A stretch of DNA of 64,000 bases from Shewanella baltica (GCF_900456975.1 NZ_UGYM01000002.1:4588001-4652000), one strand, 5' to 3'; shown: positions 1-9,497, numbered from the stretch's first letter. Made by a program: numbers and translations. The notes: a model not told the origin generated them from the sequence alone.

Positions 1-390
1 GCGGCCCACGAAGGCAAGCCCACCAGTTTGATCATCGGTGATTTATCACAACTGCACGATCTTAACTCGCTGGCCATCGCCAAAGGCTTAACCAGCCCGC
101 TGGTGATCGTGATCCTCAATAACGATGGTGGCAATATCTTTAACTTATTGCCGGTTCCCAATGAACAAGTCCGCAGTGATTATTATCGACTCAGCCACGG
201 CTTAGAATTTGGCTACGCCGCAGCCATGTTTAATTTGCCCTATAATCAAGTGGATAATTTAGCCGATTTTCAAGATAGTTATAATGAAGCACTGGATTTT
301 CAGGGGGCTTCGATCATTGAAGTCAATGTGAGCCAAAACCAAGCCAGCGACCAAATCGCCGCGCTCAACCTTTGGGTGAAACAAAGCTAA
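1..390 (+). CDS. menD: MenD, C-terminal part (partial at window edge)
   Basis: This is the last 129 codons of a thiamine-diphosphate enzyme; the frame is open from base 1, so the gene begins outside the window. MenD (SEPHCHC synthase) adds a succinyl-semialdehyde unit from 2-oxoglutarate to isochorismate, the first committed step of menaquinone synthesis, in the cytosol. The visible part holds the cofactor-binding segment [14 protein letters not shown] followed by [15 protein letters not shown], which is characteristic of MenD's pyrophosphate-binding domain. The stop codon overlaps the menH start by one base (TAATG), and menC and menE follow on the same strand, which confirms the assignment by context. 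Identity is secure although only the C-terminal quarter or so is seen. Confidence 0.93.
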   Translation, partial: AAHEGKPTSLIIGDLSQLHDLNSLAIAKGLTSPLVIVILNNDGGNIFNLLPVPNEQVRSDYYRLSHGLEFGYAAAMFNLPYNQVDNLADFQDSYNEALDFQGASIIEVNVSQNQASDQIAALNLWVKQS

Positions 391-1184
391 TGCCAACCAT
401 GGCCCGTTACGGCGATCCTTCACTACCGACCTTAGTGCTACTGCATGGCTTTTTGGGTACTAAGGCGGACTGGTTGCCGTTAATGCCTGCGCTAAGCCAG
501 CACTTCCATTGTATTTGTTTGGATCTGCCTGGCCATGGAGATAATCAAGCTGAAGGGCCGACTGAGGCTAAGCTCGATTTCGACTTTTGCGTCGAAAACA
601 TAATGACGCGGCTCGATAGCCTTAATCCAAGTCCCGAACCGTTTCATCTCTACGGTTATTCCTTAGGCGGGCGTATTGCCTTGCACCTTGCAAAAGCCTA
701 TCCGCAGCGCTTGTTAAGTCTGAACCTCGAATCCTGCCACCCAGGGCTCGCAGACCCGCAAGAAAAAACGGCCAGAACCAAGAATGATACCCAGTGGGCC
801 GAGCGTTTATTGCATCTGGCTAGCAAAGATTTTTTAAACTTGTGGTATCAGCAGCCCGTGTTTGCCGACATGACTGCGGCCAAACGTAAAGCCTTAATTG
901 AGCAGAGATCTGCCGTCTTAGATCTGCATCCTAAACAGCTGCTTAAAGAGGTATTCTTAGCCACTTCACTTGCGCGCCAAGCATCGATGTGGGATGTGCC
1001 TTCGCAGCTTGCCTGTGAATGCCATTTCTTTGCGGGCAGCCAAGATGCCAAGTTTCACGCCCTCGCCCAAGAGTGGCAATTACACGCACCTATTCTCGTC
1101 CACAGTATTAGCGACGCCGGACACAACATACACCAAGCAGCTCCCGAGGCATTAATCACAAAAATAGTTAAGCTGCTTGGGTAA
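390..1184 (+). CDS. menH: MenH, SHCHC synthase (alpha/beta hydrolase)
   Basis: A 264-residue alpha/beta-hydrolase that removes pyruvate from SEPHCHC to give SHCHC in menaquinone synthesis. The oxyanion-hole segment LVLLHGFLGTKADW lies near the N-terminus, the nucleophile elbow is GYSLGG, and the catalytic His is in DAGHNIHQ near the C-terminus. I place the start at the ATG that overlaps the menD stop (TAATG); an in-frame TTG 18 bases upstream, inside menD, is less likely. The position between menD and menC separates it from the similar BioH encoded later in the window (43798). It is expected to be co-transcribed with the other men genes. Confidence 0.9.
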   Translation: MPTMARYGDPSLPTLVLLHGFLGTKADWLPLMPALSQHFHCICLDLPGHGDNQAEGPTEAKLDFDFCVENIMTRLDSLNPSPEPFHLYGYSLGGRIALHLAKAYPQRLLSLNLESCHPGLADPQEKTARTKNDTQWAERLLHLASKDFLNLWYQQPVFADMTAAKRKALIEQRSAVLDLHPKQLLKEVFLATSLARQASMWDVPSQLACECHFFAGSQDAKFHALAQEWQLHAPILVHSISDAGHNIHQAAPEALITKIVKLLG

Positions 1185-1211
1185 ATAACAGAATTAAAAT
1201 GTAGGAAATAT

Positions 1212-2312
1212 ATGATCTTAACTTCGCTTAACCTGTATCAATATCGACTACCGCTCGATGTATTATTGCCCGTAGGCAAGCAACGCATCGACCGCAGGGC
1301 TGGATTAGTATTGCAAGCCTGCGCCAACGCGAATGTTGGTGGCGAATACAGACAAGTCGAAGTTGAAATCGCCCCACTCTCTGGCATAGATGTCGATGAA
1401 CAAGTCTTAGTGGGATTTAGCCGCGAAACACTGGCTCAAGTGCAAACGGCGTTAACCGAGTTATTACCCCGGCTCGGCGGTCAGCATATCGATACCCTGC
1501 TGGATTACGCCGAGCAAAGCCCTTACCCTTCCTTGGCCTTCGGTTTAAGTCTGTTGCATGCCAAGTTAATGGGCAAACTCGATGCCATTCGTCCACAAAC
1601 TGCCACCGTCCCTTTGATTTATCATCCAACGGATGCGGGCAATGACTTGCTCGATAACAAGATTGCGGCGCTCGGCATGCATGTTCACTCGGTGAAAGTT
1701 AAAGTCGCGCAGACTTCGATCGAAGATGAACTGAGCCTGATTTATGGCATTTTACGTACCCGCCCCGATCTCAAATTGCGTTTAGACGCGAACCGTGGTT
1801 TTACACTAGAACAAGCCATCGAATTTGCCGCTTGTCTGCCCCTAGACACCATCGAATACATAGAAGAGCCTTGCCAGAATCCACAGGATAATCTGGAATT
1901 TTATCAAGCGATTGGTATGCCCTACGCCCTCGATGAATCGCTTAACGATCCCGATTATCAGTTTGTAATGCAAAATGGCCTGACTGCGCTCGTCATCAAA
2001 CCTATGCTGCTCGGCAGTATTGAAAAGCTAGCCCATTTAATCGATACGGCGCAAAGCTATGGCGTGCGTTGCATTATCAGTTCGAGTCTTGAAAGCAGTT
2101 TAGGCATTAGCGATCTCGCCCATTTAGCCGCGATTCTCACTCCCGATGAAATCCCAGGACTCGATACCCTCAGCGCCTTTAGCCAAGATTTAATCGTGTC
2201 ATCGGGTAAAAAACACTGCCTCACACTCGCCCAACTTGAACTCATTGCACAACACGCCATTGATTCAACGCAGCAAAGTGATTTGGGTGCAGCCAAGCGT
2301 GAGGAAAACTAG
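1212..2312 (+). CDS. menC: MenC, o-succinylbenzoate synthase
   Basis: A 366-residue enolase-superfamily enzyme that dehydrates SHCHC to o-succinylbenzoate. Superfamily landmarks are readable in order: the KVK segment with the catalytic Lys (SVKVKVA), the metal ligands in LRLDANRG, IEYIEEP and YALDESL, and the second Lys in ALVIKPMLLGS. An AGGA ribosome binding site precedes the ATG by five bases. It sits 27 bases after menH, and its end lies within two bases of the TTG start of menE, consistent with one men operon. The C-terminal 25 or so residues are polar and probably outside the barrel. Confidence 0.92.
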   Translation: MILTSLNLYQYRLPLDVLLPVGKQRIDRRAGLVLQACANANVGGEYRQVEVEIAPLSGIDVDEQVLVGFSRETLAQVQTALTELLPRLGGQHIDTLLDYAEQSPYPSLAFGLSLLHAKLMGKLDAIRPQTATVPLIYHPTDAGNDLLDNKIAALGMHVHSVKVKVAQTSIEDELSLIYGILRTRPDLKLRLDANRGFTLEQAIEFAACLPLDTIEYIEEPCQNPQDNLEFYQAIGMPYALDESLNDPDYQFVMQNGLTALVIKPMLLGSIEKLAHLIDTAQSYGVRCIISSSLESSLGISDLAHLAAILTPDEIPGLDTLSAFSQDLIVSSGKKHCLTLAQLELIAQHAIDSTQQSDLGAAKREEN

Positions 2313-2313
2313 T

Positions 2314-3726
2314 TTGTCTGACAAACGCCTATCGAAGTTGCTAGCACTGCCACCCGTGCACCAAGCCGCGTTGGCGTTTCCACAGCAGACGGCTATCAAG
2401 TTAGCTGGACAAAACATTCGTTACTCTGAGCTTAGCCAGCGCGTTATCGCACTGGGTCAGCAGCTAAGAGCTGCAGGCATCGCAGAGGATGAGCCACTCG
2501 CCTGTATTGCAGTGAATAATCTCCAGATGATTTGCCTCTATTGGGCCTGCATCGATATCGGGGCGATCTTTTTTCCTATCTCACCTCGTTTTCCTCTCGC
2601 GCAGATCCAAGGTTTAATCGATGAACATCAGATCCGCTATGTGTGGCGGGCTGAGATTTCTGATCTGCAAAATTGCAGCCAACTAGCCTTAGATTTTAAT
2701 CGCCTCAGCAAAGAGTCAGCTCAGCCTGTCGATATTACCCGCCCTGCCAATGTGATTTTAACGTCGGGTTCTAGCGGTTTTCCAAAAGCGGCGGTCCATT
2801 GCTTAGCCAACCATATTGCCAATGCCGAAGGCGCTCGCAGCTTAATCGCGCTCAAACAAGATGATGCTTGGCTGCTCTCCTTGCCATTATTCCACATCGG
2901 TGGTCTAGCGATATTAAACCGCTGTGCCTTAGTCGGTGCCACTGTTGTTATGCCAGACCAAGCGCTAAGTCTTAGTCAGCAAATTGACCAAGATAAGCTG
3001 ACCCACCTCTCTTTGGTGCCAGCACAACTGAGCAAGTTATTAGCCGACACAAGCAGCAAACTTAAAAGTATCAAAGCCTTAGTACTTGGCGGCGGCGCAG
3101 TCTCGCTAGACTTACTCGCGCAGCTTAAGCAACGCAATATCGCCAGTTACACGAGTTACGGCATGACAGAAATGGGCTCGCAGATCACCACAGGTCCCGC
3201 ATTAAGCGACGGCAGCAGTGGCAAATTACTCCCCAAGCGTGAGCTTAAAATCGAAGACAGTGTGATTTGGGTGCGCGGCGAATGCCTGTTTATCGGCTAC
3301 CTCACCCCAGAGGGAATACAAGCTGGCGTGGATCAAGAAGGCTGGTTTTACACCAAAGACAGGGGCGAATGGGACGAAAATGGCAATCTACACATCCTTG
3401 GTCGCGTCGATAACATGTTCATTTGTGGCGGCGAAAATATCCAACCAGAAGAAATCGAAGCCGCGCTTAAACAGCACCCACAAATAGATGATGCTATCGT
3501 TTTCGCCATCCCCGATGCACAATTTAGCAATCTCCCCGCCGCTATCCTTCGCGGCAGTTTAACTCATCACACAGAGTCGATTGCCAATGAACTCGAATTG
3601 TTCCTCGCCGAAAAAATCGCCCGCTTCAAACGCCCAAGACAATATTATGTATGGCCAGAAAATCATGAGCAGACAGGGCTGAAAGTAAATAGAAAAGCCT
3701 TGATAGCTAATCTTGTTAAACACTGA
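2314..3726 (+). CDS. menE: MenE, o-succinylbenzoate-CoA ligase (TTG start)
   Basis: A 470-residue adenylate-forming ligase that activates o-succinylbenzoate with ATP and CoA. The AMP-binding signature is ILTSGSSGFPKAAVH, followed by SYGMTEMGS, the hinge region TKDRGEW...LGRVDNMFICGGENI, and the C-terminal catalytic Lys region TGLKVNRKAL. The open frame extends upstream into menC, but the best start is the TTG at 2314: a GAGGAA ribosome binding site lies seven bases before it and the resulting protein begins just ahead of the family's conserved region. This is the last gene of the men operon; a hairpin terminator follows 27 bases after the stop. Confidence 0.9.
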   Translation: MSDKRLSKLLALPPVHQAALAFPQQTAIKLAGQNIRYSELSQRVIALGQQLRAAGIAEDEPLACIAVNNLQMICLYWACIDIGAIFFPISPRFPLAQIQGLIDEHQIRYVWRAEISDLQNCSQLALDFNRLSKESAQPVDITRPANVILTSGSSGFPKAAVHCLANHIANAEGARSLIALKQDDAWLLSLPLFHIGGLAILNRCALVGATVVMPDQALSLSQQIDQDKLTHLSLVPAQLSKLLADTSSKLKSIKALVLGGGAVSLDLLAQLKQRNIASYTSYGMTEMGSQITTGPALSDGSSGKLLPKRELKIEDSVIWVRGECLFIGYLTPEGIQAGVDQEGWFYTKDRGEWDENGNLHILGRVDNMFICGGENIQPEEIEAALKQHPQIDDAIVFAIPDAQFSNLPAAILRGSLTHHTESIANELELFLAEKIARFKRPRQYYVWPENHEQTGLKVNRKALIANLVKH

Positions 3727-3753
3727 CAACGTCATCAAGCCAAATTTCACCCA

Positions 3754-3785
3754 TAAAAAAACCTGCCGTAGCAGGTTTTTTTATG
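3754..3785. terminator. Bidirectional Rho-independent terminator (menE / rpoH)
   Basis: ACCTGC-CGTA-GCAGGT stem flanked by an A-run on the left and a T-run on the right, lying between the convergent menE and rpoH genes. It can serve either strand. Confidence 0.9.
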
Positions 3786-3818
3786 GCTAAATCACTGTCA
3801 CCTTAAACGTGATGCGAC

Positions 3819-4676
3819 TTAGGCTTCCATGCAAGCTTTCAGCTTGTTCATGGCATTTTTCTCAAGTTGGCGAATACGTTCAGCCGACACTTGATAAGTC
3901 TCTGCAAGTTCTTGCAGTGTGGTTTTATCGTCATCTAACCAACGGGCGCGCAGAATATGCTGGCTGCGTTCGTCTAAGGTTTTGATGGCCGATAATAAAC
4001 GACCTTGGGCATTCGATTCCCAGTTATCGTTTTCAATGTTTTCCGCTAAATCCGATGAATGATCTTCCAAATAATGGACTGGGGCAAAATCATGCTCCTC
4101 GTCTTGATCATTGGTTAAATCAAATGCCGGATCTTGCGCAGCCATACGTGATTCCATTTCGGTCACATCGGCCTTAGACACACCTAAATTTTCAGCCACC
4201 ATAGTGACTTCTGCATCGCTGAACCAACCTAAGCGTTTTTTCGCTTTACGGATGTTAAAGAACAACTTACGTTGCGCTTTAGTGGTCGCGACTTTAACAA
4301 TGCGCCAGTTTTTCAGCACATATTCATGAATTTCAGCTTTGATCCAGTGCACAGCAAAAGACACTAGACGCACGCCAACATCGGGATCGAAGCGTTTAAC
4401 CGCTTTCATCAAGCCTATGTTGCCTTCTTGGATCAGGTCTGCCTGTGGCAAACCATAGCCTGAATAGCCCTTTGCAACGTGCACTACAAAACGTAAGTGC
4501 GACATAATCAGTTGCTTCGCAGCTTGTAGATCACCAGTTTCCTGTAAACGCTTGGCCAACTCATACTCAGCCTCAGCGTCCAGCATGCTGATGCTAGTCA
4601 CTGAATGGATATAAGCTTCTAGACTACTGGCGCCCTGTGGGACTGTCAGTGCCATTGATTGCGTTTGAAAGGTCAT
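3819..4676 (-). CDS. rpoH: RpoH, heat-shock sigma factor (sigma-32)
   Basis: A 285-residue sigma-70 family protein directing RNA polymerase to heat-shock promoters. Region 1.2/2 is seen at about residues 20-140 ([19 protein letters not shown], then [16 protein letters not shown]), and the diagnostic RpoH box [10 protein letters not shown] follows at about 135-145. Region 4 with its helix-turn-helix lies near the C-terminus ([20 protein letters not shown]). Length matches the enteric protein. It is downstream of ftsYEX in the same orientation, as in E. coli, but 223 bases separate it from ftsX and a good sigma-70 promoter lies in that gap, so it is probably transcribed on its own. Confidence 0.97.
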   Translation of the reverse strand: MTFQTQSMALTVPQGASSLEAYIHSVTSISMLDAEAEYELAKRLQETGDLQAAKQLIMSHLRFVVHVAKGYSGYGLPQADLIQEGNIGLMKAVKRFDPDVGVRLVSFAVHWIKAEIHEYVLKNWRIVKVATTKAQRKLFFNIRKAKKRLGWFSDAEVTMVAENLGVSKADVTEMESRMAAQDPAFDLTNDQDEEHDFAPVHYLEDHSSDLAENIENDNWESNAQGRLLSAIKTLDERSQHILRARWLDDDKTTLQELAETYQVSAERIRQLEKNAMNKLKACMEA

Positions 4677-4756
4677 TCGCTCTCCTACATTTATCAGACT
4701 ACTTACGAGTGCATTCTAAGGTTCAATAACAAAATACCCTAAGAATAAGCTCACGA

Positions 4757-4785
4757 ACTATCGGCTAATTGACAGAGTATGTCAA
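4757..4785 (-). promoter_or_regulatory. Putative sigma-70 promoter of rpoH
   Basis: Reading the minus strand, TTGACA (4785-4780) is followed after exactly 17 bases by GATAGT (4762-4757), about 80 bases before the rpoH start. The -35 box is also one arm of a TTGACA-N5-TGTCAA inverted repeat (4769-4785), which might act as an operator. This is a consensus match only; no start-site evidence is available. Confidence 0.5.
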
Positions 4786-4899
4786 CCTCAGCTCGTTTGC
4801 GATACCCTTTTTACCTCGCTGAAGTAGACATTGCAAGTGAACAAAAGTTCATTCCTCAGCATTTTTTTCATCACTTTTTTTAGTTTAATCGACTGATTA

Positions 4900-5865
4900 T
4901 TATGAAGGTTCAATCGACCGTAAATGCTGGCGTACAGACAAATACGAACCTAACCAACCTAAAAATGACGCCAGTCCAACCAATTGCAGCAGTTCAGTAA
5001 AAGTGAGCGATTTCATCTCGAGCTGACTGCCATATAAGCCCAACAGCTCGGCAAGAGCCGAATCGAGATACCACACTAATAAGTTAATGATCAGCCAAGC
5101 CAATATGCCGCCAATCACCCCGTACCAAATCCCAGTGTAGAGGAATGGACGCTGAATAAAGGCTTCGGTTGCCCCAACAAGCTTCATCACTTCGATTTCG
5201 CTGCGTCGATTCATAATCGCTAAGCGAATCGTATTGCCTATCACTAAGACCACAGCCAGCACGAGTAATGCGGCAATCGCCATCACAGTGCGTTCAAGAA
5301 GACGCACTACCGCCTGTAACCGCTCTAGCCATTCGATATCTAAACGGCCAAAGCTAATCTCAGGCTCGCGCTCTAGCTTAGTCAAGAGTTCACGGGCGCC
5401 CACTGGCGTTGAATAACGCGGTGTCGGTGTGACGGTAATGACCGCTGGCAGAGGGTTTTTATCTAAATAGGCCAAGGCCTCGCCAAAACCAGACAGACGT
5501 TGAAACTCTTCTAGAGCTTGGTTTTTATCTATGTACTGCACTTTATCCACTTCGGAATAAGTCCGAATCCGCGTCAGCAGGCTCTGAATGGTTTGATCGC
5601 TACGATTGTCTTCGATAAACAAAGAGATCTCCGCAGCGCTGTTCCACGAGCTGGTAATGGTCTCAGCGTTTTTAACTAACACTTGCAATGCCGCAGGCAA
5701 ACTCAGGCTCACACCCAATACTGCCATTGTCATCACGGAAGACACTGGGTTGCGCCAGAGTTCTCCCATACTCGCCATCGCTTGCTGAACGTGGCGAATA
5801 AAGAACATCACAATCCGCCCAGACAGAGGTAACTTACTGCGGGTTAATTTAGCGCTGTCGCTCAT
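4900..5865 (-). CDS. ftsX: FtsX, cell-division ABC transporter permease
   Basis: A 321-residue inner-membrane protein that with FtsE forms the divisome complex controlling septal peptidoglycan hydrolysis through periplasmic activators. It shows a cytoplasmic N-terminus, a first transmembrane segment around residues 45-65, a roughly 110-residue periplasmic loop, then three hydrophobic segments in the C-terminal half (for example VMAIAALLVLAVVLVIGNTI), followed by RSEIEVMKLVGATEAFI, a typical FtsX/MacB-fold motif. Its start overlaps the ftsE stop by four bases (ATGA), indicating translational coupling. Confidence 0.95.
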   Translation of the reverse strand: MSDSAKLTRSKLPLSGRIVMFFIRHVQQAMASMGELWRNPVSSVMTMAVLGVSLSLPAALQVLVKNAETITSSWNSAAEISLFIEDNRSDQTIQSLLTRIRTYSEVDKVQYIDKNQALEEFQRLSGFGEALAYLDKNPLPAVITVTPTPRYSTPVGARELLTKLEREPEISFGRLDIEWLERLQAVVRLLERTVMAIAALLVLAVVLVIGNTIRLAIMNRRSEIEVMKLVGATEAFIQRPFLYTGIWYGVIGGILAWLIINLLVWYLDSALAELLGLYGSQLEMKSLTFTELLQLVGLASFLGWLGSYLSVRQHLRSIEPS

Positions 5866-6575
5866 TGCCCTTCACCTCTATTCGTCGGCGCACGCGTATG
5901 CACGCTAGGATGCAACTCCTGTGCGCCCAACATACGACCCTGTTTGAGGGTGAAAGTGCGATATTTCATCCGCGCGATTAAGCCTAAATCATGAGTAGCG
6001 ATTAACACGCTGGTTCCTGCATCGTTGAAGGTTTCAAACAGACGCAAAATATCCATCGATAATTTAGGATCTAAGTTACCCGTTGGTTCATCGGCGAGCA
6101 GTAAGGGCGGCTTGTTCACAATTGCGCGGGCAATGCCGACGCGTTGCTGTTCACCGCCAGACAACATAATCGGGTTATGGCGTTCTTTGCCATATAAACC
6201 CACCATGTCGAGGGCGCCGGCCACTCGCTTACGGATTTCACCGTGAGAGAAACCTTCAATCACCAGCGGCAAGGCCACATTGTCGAACACGCTTCTGTCC
6301 ATCAATAGGTGATGGTTTTGGAAAATCATGCCGATATTCCGACGCAAATAAGGCACATGTTTAGGGCTAACTTTGGCGATGTCGTGGCCATTGATGGCGA
6401 CACGACCGGTCGTCGCCCGCTCGATAACCGTGATTAATTTCAACAGCGTACTTTTACCCGCACCCGAGTGGCCGGTTAAAAATGCCATTTCACCTTGTTG
6501 AAGATGAAAATTCACATCTTCCAGCGCCATTTGGCCGCCAGGATAAATCTTACTGACCTGCTGAAAATCAATCAT
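5862..6575 (-). CDS. ftsE: FtsE, cell-division ABC ATPase
   Basis: A 237-residue ABC ATPase, the cytoplasmic partner of FtsX. Walker A is GHSGAGKST, the signature is LSGGEQQRVGIARA, Walker B is LLLADEPTGNLD and the switch His is in ATHDLGL. The C-terminal 20 or so residues (PSVHTRAPTNRGEGQ) form a polar tail. It starts three bases after the ftsY stop and overlaps ftsX by four bases, so ftsY-ftsE-ftsX form a tight operon as in other gammaproteobacteria. Confidence 0.96.
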   Translation of the reverse strand: MIDFQQVSKIYPGGQMALEDVNFHLQQGEMAFLTGHSGAGKSTLLKLITVIERATTGRVAINGHDIAKVSPKHVPYLRRNIGMIFQNHHLLMDRSVFDNVALPLVIEGFSHGEIRKRVAGALDMVGLYGKERHNPIMLSGGEQQRVGIARAIVNKPPLLLADEPTGNLDPKLSMDILRLFETFNDAGTSVLIATHDLGLIARMKYRTFTLKQGRMLGAQELHPSVHTRAPTNRGEGQ

Positions 6576-6578
6576 AAA

Positions 6579-8315
6579 TTAGCTATCCGCTTTTTCTTGA
6601 GTGAACAAGGCATCGATAAATTCTTTCGAATTGAAGGTTCGCAAATCATCAATTTGCTCACCCACGCCTATGTAACGGATCGGAATATTAAACTTGTCGG
6701 CAATCGCAAACACCACGCCGCCCTTAGCCGTTCCGTCTAACTTGCTGATGGTAATACCCGTTACACCTACGGCTTCTTGGAATAATTGCGCTTGGCTAAT
6801 CGCATTTTGTCCTGTGCTCGCATCTAATGTCAGCATGACCTCATGCGGCGTATCTGGGTCGAGCTTTTTCATCACTCGCACCACTTTCTTCAATTCTTCC
6901 ATCAAGTGCGCTTTGTTTTGCAGGCGACCCGCAGTGTCGGCGATCAACACATCCACTTTACGTGCCTTGGCGGCTTGTAAAGCGTCAAACAGCACTGATG
7001 CACTGTCGGCACCTGTGTGTTGGGCAATCACAGTAATATCATTACGTTGGCCCCAAACCTGTAGCTGCTCTACCGCAGCTGCGCGGAAGGTATCGCCCGC
7101 GGCTAACATCACAGACTTACCTTGGCTCTGATATTGTTTGGCTAATTTGCCGATAGTGGTGGTTTTACCCACACCATTAACGCCGACCATTAAGATCACA
7201 AATGGGCCATTTGCATTGTCTGGCACTAACGGAATTGCGACTGGATCGAGCGTCTTCTGCATTTCTTCCCGTAGCAAGTCATATAAAGCTTCAGCATCTT
7301 TCAATTGCTTACGCGACGCTTGCTCGGTCAAATTCTTGATCAAACGCGTGGTTGTTTCGACGCCAACATCGGCGATTAATAACTGTTCTTCGAGTTCTTC
7401 AAACAGATCATCATCGATTTTCTTGCCGCGGAACAGGCCGATAAAACCACTGCCAATATTCTCGCTGGTACGCATCAAGCCACGTTTCAGACGAGCAAAT
7501 AGCCCTTCTTTAACGGGTCTCGCCTGCGGCTCTGGCTGCAATTCAGTCACGGGCCCAGCGGTTTGTGCAGCTTCGGCCTGTTGTTGCGCTAACGCTTCTG
7601 CTTGCTCACGTGCTAATGCTTCAGCAGCGAGTTGCTCCGCAGCTAACGCTTCAGCGGCAGCTTGTTCGGCGGCAACACGAGCACTTTCAGCTTCCTCGGC
7701 TGCAGCTTGTTCAGCCGCCAGTCGTGCCGCTTCGGCCTGTTGCTCGGCTAAACGTTGAGCTTCGATTTGTGCTTGTTCGTGGGCAATACGCTCGGCTTCA
7801 GCCTTAGCATGCGCTTGGGCTAATTGCTCTGCAGCGGCTTTTTCAGCGGCTAAGTTATTTGCAGCAAGTTGTTCAGCTTCTAGCTGAGCAGCCGCCAGAC
7901 GAGCCGCTTCGGCCTGTTGTTCGGCTAAACGTTGGGCTTCAATTTGCGCTTGCTCTTGAGCAATACGCTCGGCTTGCACTTTCGCAAGTTGTTCCGCTTC
8001 TAACTGAGCCGCCGCCAGACGCGCCGCTTCGGCTTGTTGCTCGGCTAAACGCTGAACTTCGATTGCAGCTTGTTCTTGGACAATACGCTCGGCTTGCGCC
8101 TGCTCGGCAGCTAACTGTTCTGCTGCCAGCCTTTCTGCGGCCGCTTGAGCCTCTGCCTCAGCCTCAGCAGCTAAACGTTGCGCCTCTGCGTGTTCTTGTT
8201 CTAAACGCTCTGCTGCTTCAGTGTCTTGTGTTGGAGTAACAACTGGAGTTTCAGCGACGACCTCATCTTGTGACTTATCTTTACGAAACCAGGAGAAAAA
8301 ACCTTTCTTTGCCAT
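6579..8315 (-). CDS. ftsY: FtsY, signal recognition particle receptor with long Ala/Glu/Gln A domain
   Basis: A 578-residue SRP receptor GTPase that docks ribosome-SRP complexes at the membrane. The N-terminal GFFSWFRK segment is the usual lipid-contacting motif. Residues of about 30-260 are a low-complexity, highly charged and Ala-rich A domain that contains three near-identical 30-40-residue repeats. The NG domain occupies the C-terminal 300 residues: GVNGVGKTTTIGKLA (G1), DTFRAAAVEQL, DTAGR (G3) and SKLDGTAKGG (G4/G5). The NG domain looks entirely intact; only the A domain appears repeat-expanded. It is the first gene of the ftsYEX operon. Confidence 0.97.
   Translation of the reverse strand: MAKKGFFSWFRKDKSQDEVVAETPVVTPTQDTEAAERLEQEHAEAQRLAAEAEAEAQAAAERLAAEQLAAEQAQAERIVQEQAAIEVQRLAEQQAEAARLAAAQLEAEQLAKVQAERIAQEQAQIEAQRLAEQQAEAARLAAAQLEAEQLAANNLAAEKAAAEQLAQAHAKAEAERIAHEQAQIEAQRLAEQQAEAARLAAEQAAAEEAESARVAAEQAAAEALAAEQLAAEALAREQAEALAQQQAEAAQTAGPVTELQPEPQARPVKEGLFARLKRGLMRTSENIGSGFIGLFRGKKIDDDLFEELEEQLLIADVGVETTTRLIKNLTEQASRKQLKDAEALYDLLREEMQKTLDPVAIPLVPDNANGPFVILMVGVNGVGKTTTIGKLAKQYQSQGKSVMLAAGDTFRAAAVEQLQVWGQRNDITVIAQHTGADSASVLFDALQAAKARKVDVLIADTAGRLQNKAHLMEELKKVVRVMKKLDPDTPHEVMLTLDASTGQNAISQAQLFQEAVGVTGITISKLDGTAKGGVVFAIADKFNIPIRYIGVGEQIDDLRTFNSKEFIDALFTQEKADS
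7707..8093 (-). repeat. In-frame tandem/interspersed repeats in the FtsY A domain
   Basis: Three copies of a unit beginning AERI-x-x-EQA and running through QRLAEQQAEAARLAA start at about FtsY residues 75, 115 and 174. The first two are adjacent 40-residue (120-bp) units; the third is separated by about 20 residues. The DNA copies are nearly the same, which points to recent duplication or slippage. Confidence 0.85.
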
Positions 8316-8528
8316 GTGTGATTCCAGCGCTCTACTTCAGTGTTGAATTTTGAATAAGACCCTGATGTTATACCAGATTGCCTCGGCAATTACGCCCAAA
8401 AAGTCGGCAATTAGCTAAGCTCGCTCAGCCTTATCACCTTTTAGTGAGACTTTGATATAAAATAGTGGCCTTTATTAAGGTGGCATAGTCTACCACTTTC
8501 TTTCTTCAGGCAAAATCACGGGGGCACT

Positions 8529-9197
8529 TTGGTTAAGAATCGAACGGTCAAAAATAATGTGACCAAAAGTCCAACAGCCAAAAATAAACCCGGGAGCGGT
8601 CAAGTGCGGATCATCGCGGGCCAATGGCGTTCGCGTCGTTTACCTATTCAAGATCTCGAAGGTTTACGCCCGACAACAGACAGAGTGCGCGAAACCCTGT
8701 TTAACTGGCTTGCCAATGACTTAGTTAATGCGCGAGTACTCGACTGTTTCGGCGGCAGCGGCGCTTTAGCCCTCGAAGCCCTATCTCGCTATGCCAGTTT
8801 CGCCAAGATTATCGAGTTGCAACGCGGCGCAGCCATGCAATTAAAAGAAAATCTGCAAACCCTTAAATGCGATAAGGCCGAAGTGCTCAACGCCGATACC
8901 TTAGTGGTGTTGCAAAGGGGCTGCGAGCAAGGTTTCGATGTAGTGTTTATCGATCCACCCTTTCGCAAAGGATTGGCAGAAAAGACCATTCAACTGCTCG
9001 ATACTCAAGCTTGGCTCAATGATGGCGCGCTGATTTATGTCGAGATCGAATCTGAATTAACCCAACTGGCCATTCCATCTAGCTGGCACGCCTTGAAAGA
9101 AAAGAATGCGGGGCAAGTGAGTTACCGCTTATATCAATATCAAGCCGACAACACTGCCGAACCTATCGAAGATGAAAGCCATGCCCTTGCTGATTAA
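8529..9197 (+). CDS. rsmD: RsmD, 16S rRNA m2G966 methyltransferase (TTG start)
   Basis: A 222-residue SAM-dependent methyltransferase that modifies G966 of 16S rRNA. The N-terminal core SGQVRIIAGQWRSRRLP and RPTTDRVRETLFNWL are diagnostic, followed by the SAM-binding segment VLDCFGGSGALALEAL and the catalytic motif FIDPPF. The start is probably the TTG at 8529, with a G-rich stretch just upstream; the first 25 or so residues are Lys/Asn-rich and not part of the fold, so a later start cannot be excluded. It is divergent from ftsY and overlaps yhhL at its end, as in enterics. Confidence 0.93.
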   Translation: MVKNRTVKNNVTKSPTAKNKPGSGQVRIIAGQWRSRRLPIQDLEGLRPTTDRVRETLFNWLANDLVNARVLDCFGGSGALALEALSRYASFAKIIELQRGAAMQLKENLQTLKCDKAEVLNADTLVVLQRGCEQGFDVVFIDPPFRKGLAEKTIQLLDTQAWLNDGALIYVEIESELTQLAIPSSWHALKEKNAGQVSYRLYQYQADNTAEPIEDESHALAD

Positions 9198-9456
9198 CCT
9201 AGGTAAAGCCATTACCCTCATCGCTTGGTTGATGATGGCCTACAACTTGGTTATGCCATTTGAAGGTAATGTGGCGATTATTTTGAATATCCTGTTTGGC
9301 ATAACCTGCATGATGCACTGCTTCCAAGTGGCCATTTTCCACATGCTATTTAAGACCTTACTGCCATTAACAAAGCTTGATTATCTGCAAGTATTTATCT
9401 TCGGTATTTTTAGCCTGTTAGCTTATCGACAAAAAGTGATGACTCCAGCGAGTTAA
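9181..9456 (+). CDS. yhhL: YhhL-like DUF1145 membrane protein
   Basis: A 91-residue integral membrane protein of unknown function with three predicted hydrophobic helices. It overlaps the end of rsmD, the same position yhhL holds in E. coli, which supports a DUF1145 assignment. I prefer the ATG giving MPLLINLGKAI because the hydrophobic core begins there; an ATG nine bases earlier is also possible. A hairpin terminator follows 42 bases after the stop. Confidence 0.75.
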   Translation: MPLLINLGKAITLIAWLMMAYNLVMPFEGNVAIILNILFGITCMMHCFQVAIFHMLFKTLLPLTKLDYLQVFIFGIFSLLAYRQKVMTPAS

Positions 9457-9497
9457 CCTAACATTTAGGCACCGTCAGGTACTCAGACACGGACAGC

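Noticed and set aside
7138..7758. Long plus-strand frame opposite ftsY (206 codons, Cys/Ala/Ser-rich)
   Set aside because: It is the antisense reading of the Ala/Glu/Gln repeat region of ftsY; the composition follows from the repeat and no ribosome binding site is present.
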